NCBI RefSeq assembly: GCF_003668565.1
Contig: NZ_RCWJ01000002.1
Coordinates: 682,001 to 746,000, forward strand
Direction: 5' to 3'
Source of the DNA: Mycetocola zhadangensis
GTDB taxonomy: Bacteria > Actinomycetota > Actinomycetes > Actinomycetales > Microbacteriaceae
Length of the DNA: 64,000 bases
Each line of letters opens with the position of its first letter. Position 1 is the stretch's first letter. Below, in pieces: positions 8,967 through 17,542 of this stretch. Under the pieces are notes generated by a model that saw nothing but the letters and a program-made list of their open reading frames with translations, had not been told where the DNA came from and did not search any database. The translations under genes were made by a program, and so were the position numbers.

Positions 8967-9575
8967 TCAGACGACGCTGAAGCCCTCCGGCAGTTGTTCA
9001 CGCCCGGTCAGCGCCATGAGCACCTGCTCGCCATCGCCCTTCCGAGCGGCGATCCCGGCCGCCAGCGAAGCGCTCTCCTCGATCAGGTCCGCCGTAAAGT
9101 GGGCTTCCTGCCCGGTCGCCCGTGCGATATCGATCGAGTGCACCACGAGCTCGAAGACACGGGTCTTCAAATATTCGTCCAACGGAATGCCCATGCCGCC
9201 GAGGGAAACCAGCCGCGTGGCATCCTGTGCTGAAATCAGGTTGAGCGCACGCTTCTTCAACGCTTCGATAGCGTCGATCGGATTATCCCCGAGCGCGATG
9301 CCCGCCTGAACCCCGCGCTGTGCAATGGCCTCGGGGTTTGTGTAGACGAGGTAGATCTGGCCGTAGTAGTCGCCTGCGGTTTCCATATCGACCTGGCTGG
9401 CCGGGTCGAGTTCGAGGTAGTCGCACACGGTGATGAGCGCCCGAGCTGTGTGGCCGACGAGTGATCGAACACTCCAGACTCCGAGCCCGTGGGTCTCCCA
9501 GGTGTCCGGTTTGATGCCGCGAACCACATCAACGAACGCGTCAGCAGCCCTCGAAAACTTCTCAGCTGTAGCCAT
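8967..9575 (-). CDS. Mycothiol-dependent maleylpyruvate isomerase-family protein (DinB fold)
   Basis: A 202-residue protein of the mycothiol-dependent DinB-fold superfamily. The N-terminal helix pair (EKFSRAADAFVDVV), the segment VWSVRSLVGHTARAL with metal-ligand candidate H42, and the later VVHSIDIARATG with a second His are the expected metal-binding positions. These enzymes use mycothiol in actinobacteria for isomerisation or conjugation, but most paralogues have no known substrate. It stands alone, 76 bases upstream (leftward) of the ABC pair and divergent from the lactonase-like gene. Confidence 0.82.
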   Translation of the reverse strand: MATAEKFSRAADAFVDVVRGIKPDTWETHGLGVWSVRSLVGHTARALITVCDYLELDPASQVDMETAGDYYGQIYLVYTNPEAIAQRGVQAGIALGDNPIDAIEALKKRALNLISAQDATRLVSLGGMGIPLDEYLKTRVFELVVHSIDIARATGQEAHFTADLIEESASLAAGIAARKGDGEQVLMALTGREQLPEGFSVV

Positions 9576-9613
9576 GGTTCATGCTCGCACGAACTGGTGT
9601 CAGACTGAAGAGC

Positions 9614-10741
9614 ATGGCTCAGCTCGAGAACCCCACCCCACTGTTCTGGCTTGGTTCCTACACAGCGGATGCCGGCAGGTCCGGTGCCGGAATCAGCGCA
9701 CTGCGGCAGGAAGAAAAGGGCACCCTCAAACCGGTGTCGCACTCGCAGCTCGACTCCCCGTCGTTCGTCGCCGTGCACCCGACGTTACCTGTCGTCTACG
9801 CGGCGCTGGAAAAATCCGGCCAGGTGGAAGCCCTGGCGCGGCGCGGAGAATCCGGACTCCTTCCGCTCGGCAAGCCGATCGAAGCCGGCGACTCGGTCTG
9901 CCAGCTGACCGTGACCCCGGATGGCTCGACTTTGATTGCCAGTTGTTATGGCGACGGCCGGGTTCTGCTCTACGCCCTGGCAGCCAATGGTTCGTTCGCG
10001 TCAGACGGTGTTCCGGCTGCGGCGTCGAATGACCCATACGGTGACCCCCTCGCGGCCCGTGCGGCCGAGCTCGAGAATGCCGACTTCGGTGACGACCCGT
10101 TCGCTGAACTCGCCCTGCGCAAAGCGGTCGATGACGCTGCCGTCGACCGCCAGTCTCGCGCCCACGCCTCACTCGTGCTCCCGAACGGACGAATCGCAAC
10201 GACCGACCTCGGCCACGACACCGTCCGGATCTGGCGTCGCGCCGGAACCCGGGTGAGCCTCGCCCAGGAGATTGTGCTTCCGTTTGGTGTGGGACCTCGG
10301 CACCTCGTCTGGCACCCATCAGGACACATTCACCTGGTCACCGAATACTCCAACGAGATCTTCACCCTCGGGCACGGTGACGATGGCGTTTGGCGAGTCG
10401 TGGCATCCGTTCTCGCCACAGCCGACTCGATCGAGAACGGCGACAACGCGTCCGAGATCAGCCTTGCTGTGTCGCGGGAACAGTTGCACGTCTCGATTCG
10501 GGGGACGAACCGGGTGTCCACCGTGTCGATCGGTGGCGACGGTTCGACACTGCGTGCCATTTCGGACGTCGACTCCGGCGGCAACTGGCCGCGCCACCAC
10601 GTCGAGTCCGGCCGGTTTCTGCACGTCGCCAACCAGCGGTCGAACGAGGTGTCGTCGTTTTCGCTCGACGCGCGCGGCATCCCGTCGAAGCTCCTCGGCT
10701 CGGTCGAAGCCGGTTCGCCGACTTGCCTGGTGCGCGCGTAG
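9614..10741 (+). CDS. Lactonase family (6-phosphogluconolactonase-type beta-propeller) protein
   Basis: A 375-residue protein of the seven-bladed lactonase family (Pgl/YbhE type). Blade motifs are visible: FWLGSYTADAGRSGAGI at the start, SPSFVAVHPTLPVVYA, VCQLTVTPDGSTLIASCYG, GVGPRHLVWHPSGHIHLVTE, NWPRHHVESGRFLHVANQ and SFSLDARGIP. The conserved GPRH-x-x-x-HP motif is characteristic of the family. The cytoplasmic reaction would be hydrolysis of 6-phosphogluconolactone or a similar lactone, although many members have no proven substrate. Start ATG 9614 was chosen because the family begins at this point. The stop overlaps the next start by one base. Confidence 0.85.
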   Translation: MAQLENPTPLFWLGSYTADAGRSGAGISALRQEEKGTLKPVSHSQLDSPSFVAVHPTLPVVYAALEKSGQVEALARRGESGLLPLGKPIEAGDSVCQLTVTPDGSTLIASCYGDGRVLLYALAANGSFASDGVPAAASNDPYGDPLAARAAELENADFGDDPFAELALRKAVDDAAVDRQSRAHASLVLPNGRIATTDLGHDTVRIWRRAGTRVSLAQEIVLPFGVGPRHLVWHPSGHIHLVTEYSNEIFTLGHGDDGVWRVVASVLATADSIENGDNASEISLAVSREQLHVSIRGTNRVSTVSIGGDGSTLRAISDVDSGGNWPRHHVESGRFLHVANQRSNEVSSFSLDARGIPSKLLGSVEAGSPTCLVRA

Positions 10742-11376
10742 TGGCGGCTCGCATTCCCGCGCCGGCGCCTCTGATTGGCCGGTTCATCCGGCTCGACCCG
10801 ATGACGCCCGAAGATTACCCAGGACTCTTCGCCGCACTCGCTCGCCCTGAGGTGTTTGCCGGAGGATACGGAGGCGGTCCGGCTGGACTTCCCAAAGATT
10901 TCGACGGATTCGTCCGGTTCGCGGAGTCGTACTACGCGCAGGGTGCCAACCAGTCGTTCACTATTCGACTTGTCGGCGGCGAATTGGACGGGGTGATCGC
11001 GGGTACCTCGACTCTCGGTGACTTCGACGAGCACAACGAGCACACACAGCTGGGCTGGACTGCATACGACCCACGGGTGTGGGGGACAGCGGTGAACGCT
11101 GAGGCGAAACTAATGCTGCTCGGCCTAGCGTTCGACAGTGGATTTGGTCGGGTGACGATCCAGGCCGACGAACGCAACGAACGCTCGCGCGCCGCAATCG
11201 CCAAGATCGGCGCAACCTTCGAGGGCCTGATCCGCCGGCATAAACGTCGTGCTGACGGCACGTGGCGCACGACGGCGATGTTCTCTGTCATCGTCGAGGA
11301 GTGGCCAGGGGTCCGTGCCGGCTTGGAACGAAGACTCGCCGGTGTGGACGCGCCCATCGTTCTCATCACTCGCTGA
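10741..11376 (+). CDS. GNAT family N-acetyltransferase (RimJ/RimL-like)
   Basis: A 211-residue protein starting at GTG 10741, sharing one base with the upstream stop. It shows the RimJ/RimL-type layout: an N-terminal LIGRFIRLDPMTPEDYPGLFAAL, a central substrate part (IAGTSTLGDFDEHNEHTQLGWTAYDPRVWGT) and the acetyl-CoA binding end (NERSRAAIAKIGATFEGLIRRH). The family acetylates protein N-termini, amines or small molecules. The close coupling to the lactonase-like gene suggests co-expression but not a shared pathway. Confidence 0.88.
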   Translation: MAARIPAPAPLIGRFIRLDPMTPEDYPGLFAALARPEVFAGGYGGGPAGLPKDFDGFVRFAESYYAQGANQSFTIRLVGGELDGVIAGTSTLGDFDEHNEHTQLGWTAYDPRVWGTAVNAEAKLMLLGLAFDSGFGRVTIQADERNERSRAAIAKIGATFEGLIRRHKRRADGTWRTTAMFSVIVEEWPGVRAGLERRLAGVDAPIVLITR

Positions 11377-11410
11377 CCCGCGCTGAGGGCGCTCGCGTTC
11401 GACGGCTGGT

Positions 11411-12142
11411 TCACAAGGAGTCGAGGAACCTGGTGAACTCGGGGATTCGTACGAGTGCATCCCGCGCGATGAAAAAGCCGAGGATGCCGACGACCCATGC
11501 CGTCGTCTCGCCGCCCCTCTTCTCCATCCAGCTCGCGATTCGTGTGAGCAGAGGTTCAACGGCACGACGCGCAGCCAGGCGCCCGATCAGAAGGAGAAGT
11601 GCAGGGGTGATCATGACAAGGCAGTAGGCGGCGAGAACAAGCGTTCGCGTCGGTGGGTCGAGTCCCTCTGCGGCAACGAGTCCGATGGCCGCGAGATACG
11701 GCAGCATGGACGCGAGCTCGAGGGCTGCAGCGCCGAGGGCGAGTGCTATGAGGCTTCCCACTGAACCGCCACCGCCGTCGTTCATCGCTCGGTCCCGCCA
11801 GCGCAACAGCCGTCCCTGTTCGCGTGTTCCGTCAGCGGTGCGTTTCTTCTTGCCGAGGAAGAAGCTCCAGGCGAACAGGCCGAGGCCGACGACAAGCTGC
11901 ACGCGGACCACGACGGGCCCGTTCAAAATTTCGGGGTCAGACAAAAACCTGCCGACACCGGCACTCAGGAGGATTCCGACCACGAAGTAGAAGCCGGCGA
12001 CCGTCCCGAGGAAGAGAAGGACACGACCCGCGCGCACCGCTCCAGGTGCGAGCAACAGCCAGATCGGGATGAGCAGAGTGCCGAAACTTGTCGAGTCAAT
12101 GAGCGCGAGCACGAGAAGCGAGACGGCGAGCGTGATCGTCAT
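11411..12142 (-). CDS. GAP family integral membrane protein
   Basis: A 243-residue membrane protein with about six hydrophobic helices. It has the pattern of the actinobacterial GAP/Sap family (sulfolipid-1-addressing-like): an opening LAVSLLVLALIDSTSFGTLLIPIWLLL, a conserved loop with basic residues after the third helix (FFLGKKKR), the AALELASMLPYLAAIGL helix and the terminal VVGILGFFIARDAL. Related mycobacterial proteins help move glycolipids or glycopeptidolipids across the membrane, but the role here is unknown. The start at 12142 removes an upstream extension without membrane-protein character. Confidence 0.8.
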   Translation of the reverse strand: MTITLAVSLLVLALIDSTSFGTLLIPIWLLLAPGAVRAGRVLLFLGTVAGFYFVVGILLSAGVGRFLSDPEILNGPVVVRVQLVVGLGLFAWSFFLGKKKRTADGTREQGRLLRWRDRAMNDGGGGSVGSLIALALGAAALELASMLPYLAAIGLVAAEGLDPPTRTLVLAAYCLVMITPALLLLIGRLAARRAVEPLLTRIASWMEKRGGETTAWVVGILGFFIARDALVRIPEFTRFLDSL

Positions 12143-12338
12143 GGTCACAGCCTGCTGATGCCGGACATCGTCGCGAATCGCCTCTCCGACCGGCCCTCCC
12201 GAGCCATGAACATCTTTGGGGTGACAGTACACCGCGCGCAGGGGAGCTGGCGTTCTCCGTTTTGTATCGGGCAGAAAGTCGAGGTTCGGTGTCCGATTTC
12301 CGCCGGTCGACTTCTTCTCGCCCGAGTAGATTGTGGGA

Positions 12339-13304
12339 ATGTCTTCAGCCCCTCCCTCCGCTCCGGTCCAATCAGCCGGCACGACTTTGACCGCGCTGGG
12401 GAGCTCCCGCAGCATCACCTTCCAGTTCATCGCAATGGGGCTGGTCTGGGGTGCCAGTTTCCTCTTCATGAAGGTTGCGTTGACCGGCGTCTCGTTCGGT
12501 CAGGTGGCATGGACGCGCATCCTGCTCGGCGCGATCACCCTCGGTGTCATCGCGCTGGTCACTCGAGCGAAGCTGCCGCGCAACCCGAAAATCTGGCTGC
12601 ACTTCACGGTCATCGCACTCACCTACTGCGTGATCCCGTACTCGCTGTTCGCCTGGTCTGAGCAGTACATCTCGTCGAGCCTCGCCTCGATCCTCAACGC
12701 GGTCACACCCATCATGACCGCACTCGCAGCGACGTTGCTTTTCCGAGTTGAGAAGCTCAGCGCCGGGCAGGTCCTCGGCGTCGCCGTCGGCATTCTCGGA
12801 GTGATCGTCATCGTCGCTCCGTGGCAGGCGGGCACGTTCTCAGGTGAATGGCAGGGCCAGGTCGCCTGCATCGCCGCCGTCGCGTCGTACGGTTTCAGCC
12901 TCGGCTACTTTAAAAAGTTTCTCGCGCCGTACCACGTACCGTCGATCACCGCCGCGTTCACGTACATCGCCATCGCCGGTGTGATCATGCTTCTTCTCAC
13001 CCCGGTGATGGCGTGGCACCCGGTCGACCTCGACATTTGGGTGGTGCTCAGCCTCGTCGGTCTCGGTGCGTTTGGTACCGGCATCGTCTACATCTGGAAC
13101 ATGAATGTCCTCGCCGCGTGGGGCCCGACCGCGACCTCAAGCGTCACGTACATCACACCCGTTGTCGGCGTGATCCTCGGTGTCCTGCTCCTCTCTGAAT
13201 CCCTCGGCTGGAACGAACCTCTCGGAGCGGTCATTGTCTTCCTCGGTATTCTCCTGACCCAGAAACGCCTTCGGCTGTCGAGGCGGGCCGTTCCCTCGAG
13301 CTGA
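12339..13304 (+). CDS. EamA/DMT family transporter
   Basis: A 321-residue protein with ten hydrophobic segments in two EamA repeats: QFIAMGLVWGASFLFMKVAL opens the first, and IAAVASYGFSLGYFKKFL opens the second. The end is basic (KRLRLSRR), as usual for the family. DMT transporters mostly export amino acids, metabolites or drugs. Start ATG 12339 has no good ribosome binding site (GTGGGA directly before it), and a GTG six bases upstream is an alternative. It stands alone and diverges from the GAP-family gene. Confidence 0.9.
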   Translation: MSSAPPSAPVQSAGTTLTALGSSRSITFQFIAMGLVWGASFLFMKVALTGVSFGQVAWTRILLGAITLGVIALVTRAKLPRNPKIWLHFTVIALTYCVIPYSLFAWSEQYISSSLASILNAVTPIMTALAATLLFRVEKLSAGQVLGVAVGILGVIVIVAPWQAGTFSGEWQGQVACIAAVASYGFSLGYFKKFLAPYHVPSITAAFTYIAIAGVIMLLLTPVMAWHPVDLDIWVVLSLVGLGAFGTGIVYIWNMNVLAAWGPTATSSVTYITPVVGVILGVLLLSESLGWNEPLGAVIVFLGILLTQKRLRLSRRAVPSS

Positions 13305-13394
13305 CCCGGCCGGGCGGATGTCACTCGCGAGGATGACGCCCAGTCAACCTGCGGCACGATGTGCGGATGCCACGGTGCAGGCGAGTCTGGAACC

Positions 13395-14171
13395 ATGAAC
13401 TTTTCGACGCCTCCATTTCCGGCAAACGCAACACCGCACACGACAGCATTCTCGGCTCCGGCCATCCTCTCCGGCTCAGCCCTGGTGAAAACCTACGGAT
13501 CGAGCACAGCCCTCGCCGGAATGGACATCTCGATCCGGGCGGGCGAATCTGTCGCGATCATGGGTGCGTCCGGCTCCGGTAAAACCACCCTTCTCCATAC
13601 TCTCGCCGGAATCACCTCGCCCGACTCCGGCAGGGTCGACTTCCAGTCCCCATCCGGGTCGGTGGACGTCACGGCGATGAACGAGCGTGACCGCTCACGC
13701 CTCCGCCGCGAAGCGTTCGGCTTTGTCTTCCAGCAGGGACTCCTCATTCCGGAGCTCACCGCGATTGAGAACGTCGCCCTTCCACTCATGCTCGCCGGAT
13801 ACCCACGCCGTGAAGCAGAGGGACGCGCCCAGCACTGGCTCGCCGCCCTCGGCCTCGCTGGAATGGAAGCTCGCCGGATCGGTGAACTCTCCGGCGGTCA
13901 GGCGCAGCGCGTCGCCATCGCCCGTGCGCAGGTCACCGGAGCGACGGTCGTCTTCGCAGACGAGCCAACCGGCGCGCTCGACTCGGCGACGAGCGAAGAC
14001 GTCCTGAACGCCCTGCTCGGCTCAACGGTCGGCCAGGGGCACGCGCTCGTCATCGTCACCCACGATGACGCAGTCGCTGCTCGGTGTTCTCGAGTGATCC
14101 ACCTCCGTGACGGCCGAGTGCTGCCGTCCGCACAGACAGCCGGTTCGACAGGCCGCGCGGTGTCAGCATGA
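13395..14171 (+). CDS. ABC exporter ATPase, MacB/LolD type
   Basis: A 258-residue ATP-binding subunit with Walker A GASGSGKTT, Q-loop VFQQGLLIPELTAIENVALPL, signature LSGGQAQRVAIARA, Walker B VVFADEPTGALD and switch VTHDDAVAA. The QQG(L)xxxLTAxEN spacing places it in the MacB/LolD/FtsE-like group that works with FtsX-fold permeases. The first 30 residues are Pro/Ala/Thr-rich and variable. The stop overlaps the permease start by four bases, so both form one exporter. Confidence 0.92.
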   Translation: MNFSTPPFPANATPHTTAFSAPAILSGSALVKTYGSSTALAGMDISIRAGESVAIMGASGSGKTTLLHTLAGITSPDSGRVDFQSPSGSVDVTAMNERDRSRLRREAFGFVFQQGLLIPELTAIENVALPLMLAGYPRREAEGRAQHWLAALGLAGMEARRIGELSGGQAQRVAIARAQVTGATVVFADEPTGALDSATSEDVLNALLGSTVGQGHALVIVTHDDAVAARCSRVIHLRDGRVLPSAQTAGSTGRAVSA

Positions 14172-15562
14172 CCGCAACAATAACGACTACGCCACCGATG
14201 GCATCCGCTTCTCGATCTCGGGCGCCCGTCGCCCGTCTGACCTGGCTGCTTGCAAGGCCGAGTGCCCAGAGCGCTGCCCTGCTCGTGCTTCCGGGTCTCG
14301 CTTTCGCGGTGACCACAGCCCTCGTGCTGATCGTGCTCGGCGGCGGCATGATGTTCTCGCGCTGGACGCTCGATGACAACGCAGACGCGACCGTCTACCA
14401 AATGCTCAGCGTGCTCGCCCTCGTGCTGTTGCTCGTGCCGCTCGCCTCTCTCGGTGGCGCTGCCGCTCGGTTGTCGGCTCGGCGCCGTGACGACCGGCTC
14501 GCCACCCTGCGGCTGCTCGGCGCAACGCCAGGAACCGTGACTCAAATGACGGTGCTCGAATCGACAGCGATAGCGGTGCTCGGGTCTCTGGTCGGCATCG
14601 TGCTCTACCTGATCGCGATGCCTTTCGTCGGCCTCATTCCGTTCGCGGGTGAAGCCATCGGCGCCGGAGCGTTGTGGGTTGGTCCCGGGGTTCTCCTGAT
14701 CGTCGTTGTCGCCGTCGCCGCACTGGCCGCGATCAGCGCTGCGATCGGCCTCCGCCGGGTGACCATCTCGCCGCTCGGCGTTCGGACGCGCCAGACGGCT
14801 CCGAAAATGCACTGGACGCGTATCGTGGTCGGCGTTCTCGCGATCATCGGTGCATACGCCCTGCTCGGCTCAATGTCGGGAATCGCCGATGCTGCACTCA
14901 CCATCGCCGTGCTTGGCACAGGCATCGGTATCGGCATCGCTGTGCTCAACCTCATCGGACCGTGGGCGCTCGGCATCGCAGCGAAGCTGTCCCTTCGACG
15001 GGCAAAATCCGCTGCCCAGCTCATCGCCGCCCGGGGAATCCTCGAGTCACCCAAGGCCGCGTGGAGACAGGTGTCCGGAGTCGCCATGACGAGTTTCATC
15101 GCCGTTGTTGCGGGCACGGGCATCGCTGTCGTGAGCAGCCTCACCGGCGACTACGAGGAAGACACCATGCTGCTCCTGGCAGACATTCGCACCGGAATCA
15201 TCATCACCGTTGTGACGAGTTTCCTCATGGTGGCCTGCTCGGTCGGAGTGAACCAGGCAGCGAACATCCTCGACCGCCGCGACCTCTACGTGAGCCTCGA
15301 TCGGCTCGGTATGCCCCGCGAGGTCATCGAAAAGTTCCGCTCACGCACCGTCATGAGCCCGTTGCGGTTCGTCACGATCGGATCAGCGCTCGTCGGTGGC
15401 GTGCTCGTCTTCCCGCTCGTCGGAATATCGTTCATCGTTGCCCCTGCGTCGCTGATCGTGATCGCCGGATGTCTCATCGGCGGCGTTTTCCTGGTCTGGC
15501 TCGCGCTCCGGGCAACCGGCCCTGTGCTCACCCGGGTGCTCCGCGAGCCCGAACGGCTCTAG
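14168..15562 (+). CDS. FtsX-domain ABC transporter permease
   Basis: A 464-residue membrane protein with about ten hydrophobic segments and two FtsX-type regions. The segment LVPLASLGGAAARLSARRRDDRLATLRLLGATPGTV carries the family's RxLRLLGAt signature that follows the second helix, and the C-terminal half repeats the idea with LDRRDLYVSLDRLGMP. There is no large extracytoplasmic MacB domain. It resembles the permeases of peptide-antibiotic or lantibiotic detoxification exporters in actinobacteria. Its partner is the ATPase directly upstream. The substrate is unknown. Confidence 0.9.
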   Translation: MTATITTTPPMASASRSRAPVARLTWLLARPSAQSAALLVLPGLAFAVTTALVLIVLGGGMMFSRWTLDDNADATVYQMLSVLALVLLLVPLASLGGAAARLSARRRDDRLATLRLLGATPGTVTQMTVLESTAIAVLGSLVGIVLYLIAMPFVGLIPFAGEAIGAGALWVGPGVLLIVVVAVAALAAISAAIGLRRVTISPLGVRTRQTAPKMHWTRIVVGVLAIIGAYALLGSMSGIADAALTIAVLGTGIGIGIAVLNLIGPWALGIAAKLSLRRAKSAAQLIAARGILESPKAAWRQVSGVAMTSFIAVVAGTGIAVVSSLTGDYEEDTMLLLADIRTGIIITVVTSFLMVACSVGVNQAANILDRRDLYVSLDRLGMPREVIEKFRSRTVMSPLRFVTIGSALVGGVLVFPLVGISFIVAPASLIVIAGCLIGGVFLVWLALRATGPVLTRVLREPERL

Positions 15563-15590
15563 CGCCGAACCGCCCGCGTTACTCGCGTTG

Positions 15591-15629
15591 CCCCGTGCCC
15601 GCTCCGCTTCCGAGCGGTGCGGCTCGGGG
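15591..15629 (+). terminator. Possible hairpin terminator after the FtsX-type exporter
   Basis: A six-base stem, CCGCTC (15599-15604) with GAGCGG (15612-15617), is enclosed by CCCCG (15591-15595) and CGGGG at the right edge of the element. There is no T run, so it would be a weak or non-canonical terminator between the exporter operon and the chorismate mutase gene. Confidence 0.35.
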
Positions 15630-15659
15630 CATTCTCGGTCGGCACGATAGATTGAGTTC

Positions 15660-15959
15660 ATGGTCGACAACGAAGTAACAGACGAGCTCCTCAGCCTGAG
15701 ATCCACCATCGACAACATTGATGCGGCCCTCATCCACATGCTCGCCGAACGCTTCAAGGCCACCCAGCAGGTTGGGCGTCTCAAGGCCGAACACGACCTC
15801 CCCGCCGCTGACCCTGAGCGAGAGAAGCGCCAGATCGCCCGGCTGCGCGCCCTCGCCGAAGACGCCCACCTCGACCCGGCGTTCGCCGAAAAGTGGTTCA
15901 ACTTCGTTGTGGCGGAGGTCATCCACCACCACGAACAGATCGCAGCGGGCGAGCGATGA
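15660..15959 (+). CDS. Chorismate mutase, AroQ class
   Basis: A 99-residue all-helical protein converting chorismate to prephenate for Phe/Tyr synthesis. The AroQ core is clear: LRSTIDNIDAALIHMLAERF followed by KATQQVGRLKAEH, with the Arg and Lys that bind chorismate carboxylates, and later EREKRQIARLRALAE and the C-terminal helix. Length is normal for the free-standing actinobacterial enzyme. Its stop overlaps the start of a short-chain dehydrogenase. There is little ribosome binding site, so the message may be nearly leaderless. Confidence 0.9.
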   Translation: MVDNEVTDELLSLRSTIDNIDAALIHMLAERFKATQQVGRLKAEHDLPAADPEREKRQIARLRALAEDAHLDPAFAEKWFNFVVAEVIHHHEQIAAGER

Positions 15960-16873
15960 CCTGGAACCCCAACGACCTGCCACTGCAAACAGGCAAGGTC
16001 GTCGCGGTCACAGGTGCCAACGCTGGAATCGGGTTCTGGACAGCCTATGCACTCGCTGGCACCGGAGCATCCGTCATTCTCCTGACGAGAAATTCCAAGC
16101 GAGCGGATGCCGCGGTGCAAGCCATTCGCGCCCACGTACCGACCGCAGACCTCACTGTGGTGCCGCTCGATGTGGCCGACCTCGGGTCCGTGCGCGATGC
16201 TGGCGCTCGGCTCGCCGACCTGCCGCGTCTCGACGTGCTCGTGAACAACGCCGGGATCGTCCACGCCCCGCGCCGCCGGGAGCTCACGGCGGACGGGCTC
16301 GAACTGGTCACAGGGACGAACTTCTTCGGAGCGTTCGCCCTCACCGCCGCCGCGCTGCCCGCCCTTGAGCGGACCTCGGGTTCTCGCATCGTCTCGCTCG
16401 GCAGCCTCGCCAGTATGCTCGTTCGGCTGAACACCGACGACCTGCAGCAGGAACGGCGGTACTCGGGCTGGAACGCGTACGCCTACTCGAAGATCATGCT
16501 CTCGTCGTTCGGTTATGAGCTCGACCGGCGACTGGTCGCGCGGGGGAGTGGCACTCGATCGCTCGTTGCCCACCCCGGCTATTCGATCTCGGGGCGCACG
16601 CGCACGGTGCCCGGCGTCAACGAGCCGTCGCGGCTCGGCCGGTTCGTCGACACGCTGCAGACTCCGTTCACCCAGGGTAAGGAAGACGGCGCATCGCCGA
16701 TCGTGCGTGCGGCCATCGACCCGGCCGCTGAGGGTGGCACGTTCTATGGGCCGCGCTACCTGATGAAGGGCGAGCCCGTCGCGATGAAGCCCGCCCGGAT
16801 CACGACGGACGAGCGAGTAGCCGCCGCGATCTGGGCTGAGGCAGAGGTCGCGACGGGCATTCCGCTGCTCTAG
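15956..16873 (+). CDS. Short-chain dehydrogenase/reductase (SDR)
   Basis: A 305-residue NAD(P)-dependent oxidoreductase. It has TGANAGIGFWTA for nucleotide binding (about residues 18-29), VLVNNAGIVHAP in beta-4, the catalytic SLGSLAS serine and YAYSKIM with Tyr and Lys. The long C-terminal part and PGYSISGRT segment place it near the retinol-dehydrogenase/WW-oxidoreductase-like SDRs. The ATGA overlap with chorismate mutase implies coupled translation, but no metabolic link is apparent. Confidence 0.9.
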   Translation: MTWNPNDLPLQTGKVVAVTGANAGIGFWTAYALAGTGASVILLTRNSKRADAAVQAIRAHVPTADLTVVPLDVADLGSVRDAGARLADLPRLDVLVNNAGIVHAPRRRELTADGLELVTGTNFFGAFALTAAALPALERTSGSRIVSLGSLASMLVRLNTDDLQQERRYSGWNAYAYSKIMLSSFGYELDRRLVARGSGTRSLVAHPGYSISGRTRTVPGVNEPSRLGRFVDTLQTPFTQGKEDGASPIVRAAIDPAAEGGTFYGPRYLMKGEPVAMKPARITTDERVAAAIWAEAEVATGIPLL

Positions 16874-16916
16874 CCGCCCCAGCGGGGGACGCGTTCTGGG
16901 ATGGCACACTGGTGGG

Positions 16917-17300
16917 GTGGACACGTACTCAGCTCTCCGAAACGCCGAACTCGCGTTGTTGTCACGCTCGGTGCGGCGAAACTCTGAGCGGGTGCGAGCG
17001 CTGCTTCACGCCGACTTCGTGGAGATTGGCCGTTCTGGACGCCGCTGGTCGCGCGAACAGATCGTTGCTGCACTGGCCGATGAGGCCGACACGGAGGCTC
17101 TTGTCGCAGTGGCTGATGAGGCTGACGCAGAGCTGCCAGCGACGGATGAGTGGACGTTCACGGAGGTGTCGGCCGACCTCACGCTGGTCACATACCTCCT
17201 CCGAGGACCGGGAGGGGTGAGCCGTCACTCCTCGTTGTGGGACACGTCGTCTGGCTCACCCGTGATGCGGTTCCATCAGGGAACGGTCGTACCCGCTTAA
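16917..17300 (+). CDS. NTF2-like / DUF4440-type small protein
   Basis: A 127-residue protein starting at GTG 16917. It shows the cone-shaped NTF2-like pattern of the DUF4440 group: an N-terminal helix AELALLSRSVRRNSERVRALLHADFVEIGRSGRRWSREQIV, then strands ending HSSLWDTSSGSPVMRFHQGTVV. Related proteins are small-molecule binding or isomerase-like, mostly without known role. It has no Shine-Dalgarno-like sequence and may be leaderless. Confidence 0.78.
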   Translation: MDTYSALRNAELALLSRSVRRNSERVRALLHADFVEIGRSGRRWSREQIVAALADEADTEALVAVADEADAELPATDEWTFTEVSADLTLVTYLLRGPGGVSRHSSLWDTSSGSPVMRFHQGTVVPA

Positions 17301-17326
17301 CGGATGCTCGCGCGGGCGCGCTGGCG

Positions 17327-17450
17327 ATCGAGTGGGCCCAAAAGGTCATTCGTGCAGTCGAGTGGGCTCAAAAGGTCATTCGTGCAATCGAGTCGGCCCA
17401 GAAGGTCATTCAATTCGAATCGAACGACCCTTTGGGCCGACTCAATGCGT
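17327..17450. repeat. Three 30-base direct repeats plus one inverted copy
   Basis: Direct copies start at 17327, 17357 and 17387 with an exact 30-base period and share the core AAAAGGTCATTCGTGCA (third copy more divergent). At 17421-17450 the same unit is present on the other strand, with core GACTCGGCCCAAAGGGTCGT read as its complement. Copy 3 and the inverted copy can fold into a long hairpin of roughly 25 pairs with a short loop. A plus-strand frame stays open across it but has no start or coding signature. It could be a dispersed intergenic repeat or a transcription end structure. Confidence 0.75.
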
Positions 17451-17478
17451 GCACTGACCACACCTCTGGTTTCATGAC

Positions 17479-17525
17479 AAATCGCACGGTTCGAAAGACA
17501 TGATGTCCGTCGAACCGTGCGATTT
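17479..17525 (-). terminator. Inverted-repeat terminator after the YhgE/MMPL operon
   Basis: A perfect 15-base inverted repeat, AAATCGCACGGTTCG (17479-17493) with its complement at 17511-17525, surrounds a 17-base loop. It lies 18 bases beyond the stop of the leftward YhgE/Pip gene and ends in three T in either direction, so it can serve both converging transcripts. Confidence 0.7.
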
Positions 17526-17542
17526 CGGTCGAGCTGCCGACG

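Noticed and set aside
15383-16924. 513-codon minus-strand open frame
   Set aside because: It lies opposite three clearly recognised plus-strand genes (FtsX permease, chorismate mutase, SDR), and its translation shows the Arg/His/Pro-rich look of a high-GC antisense frame.
17327-17450. Repeat array considered as a CRISPR
   Set aside because: The copies are adjacent without unique spacers, one copy is inverted and no cas gene is present.
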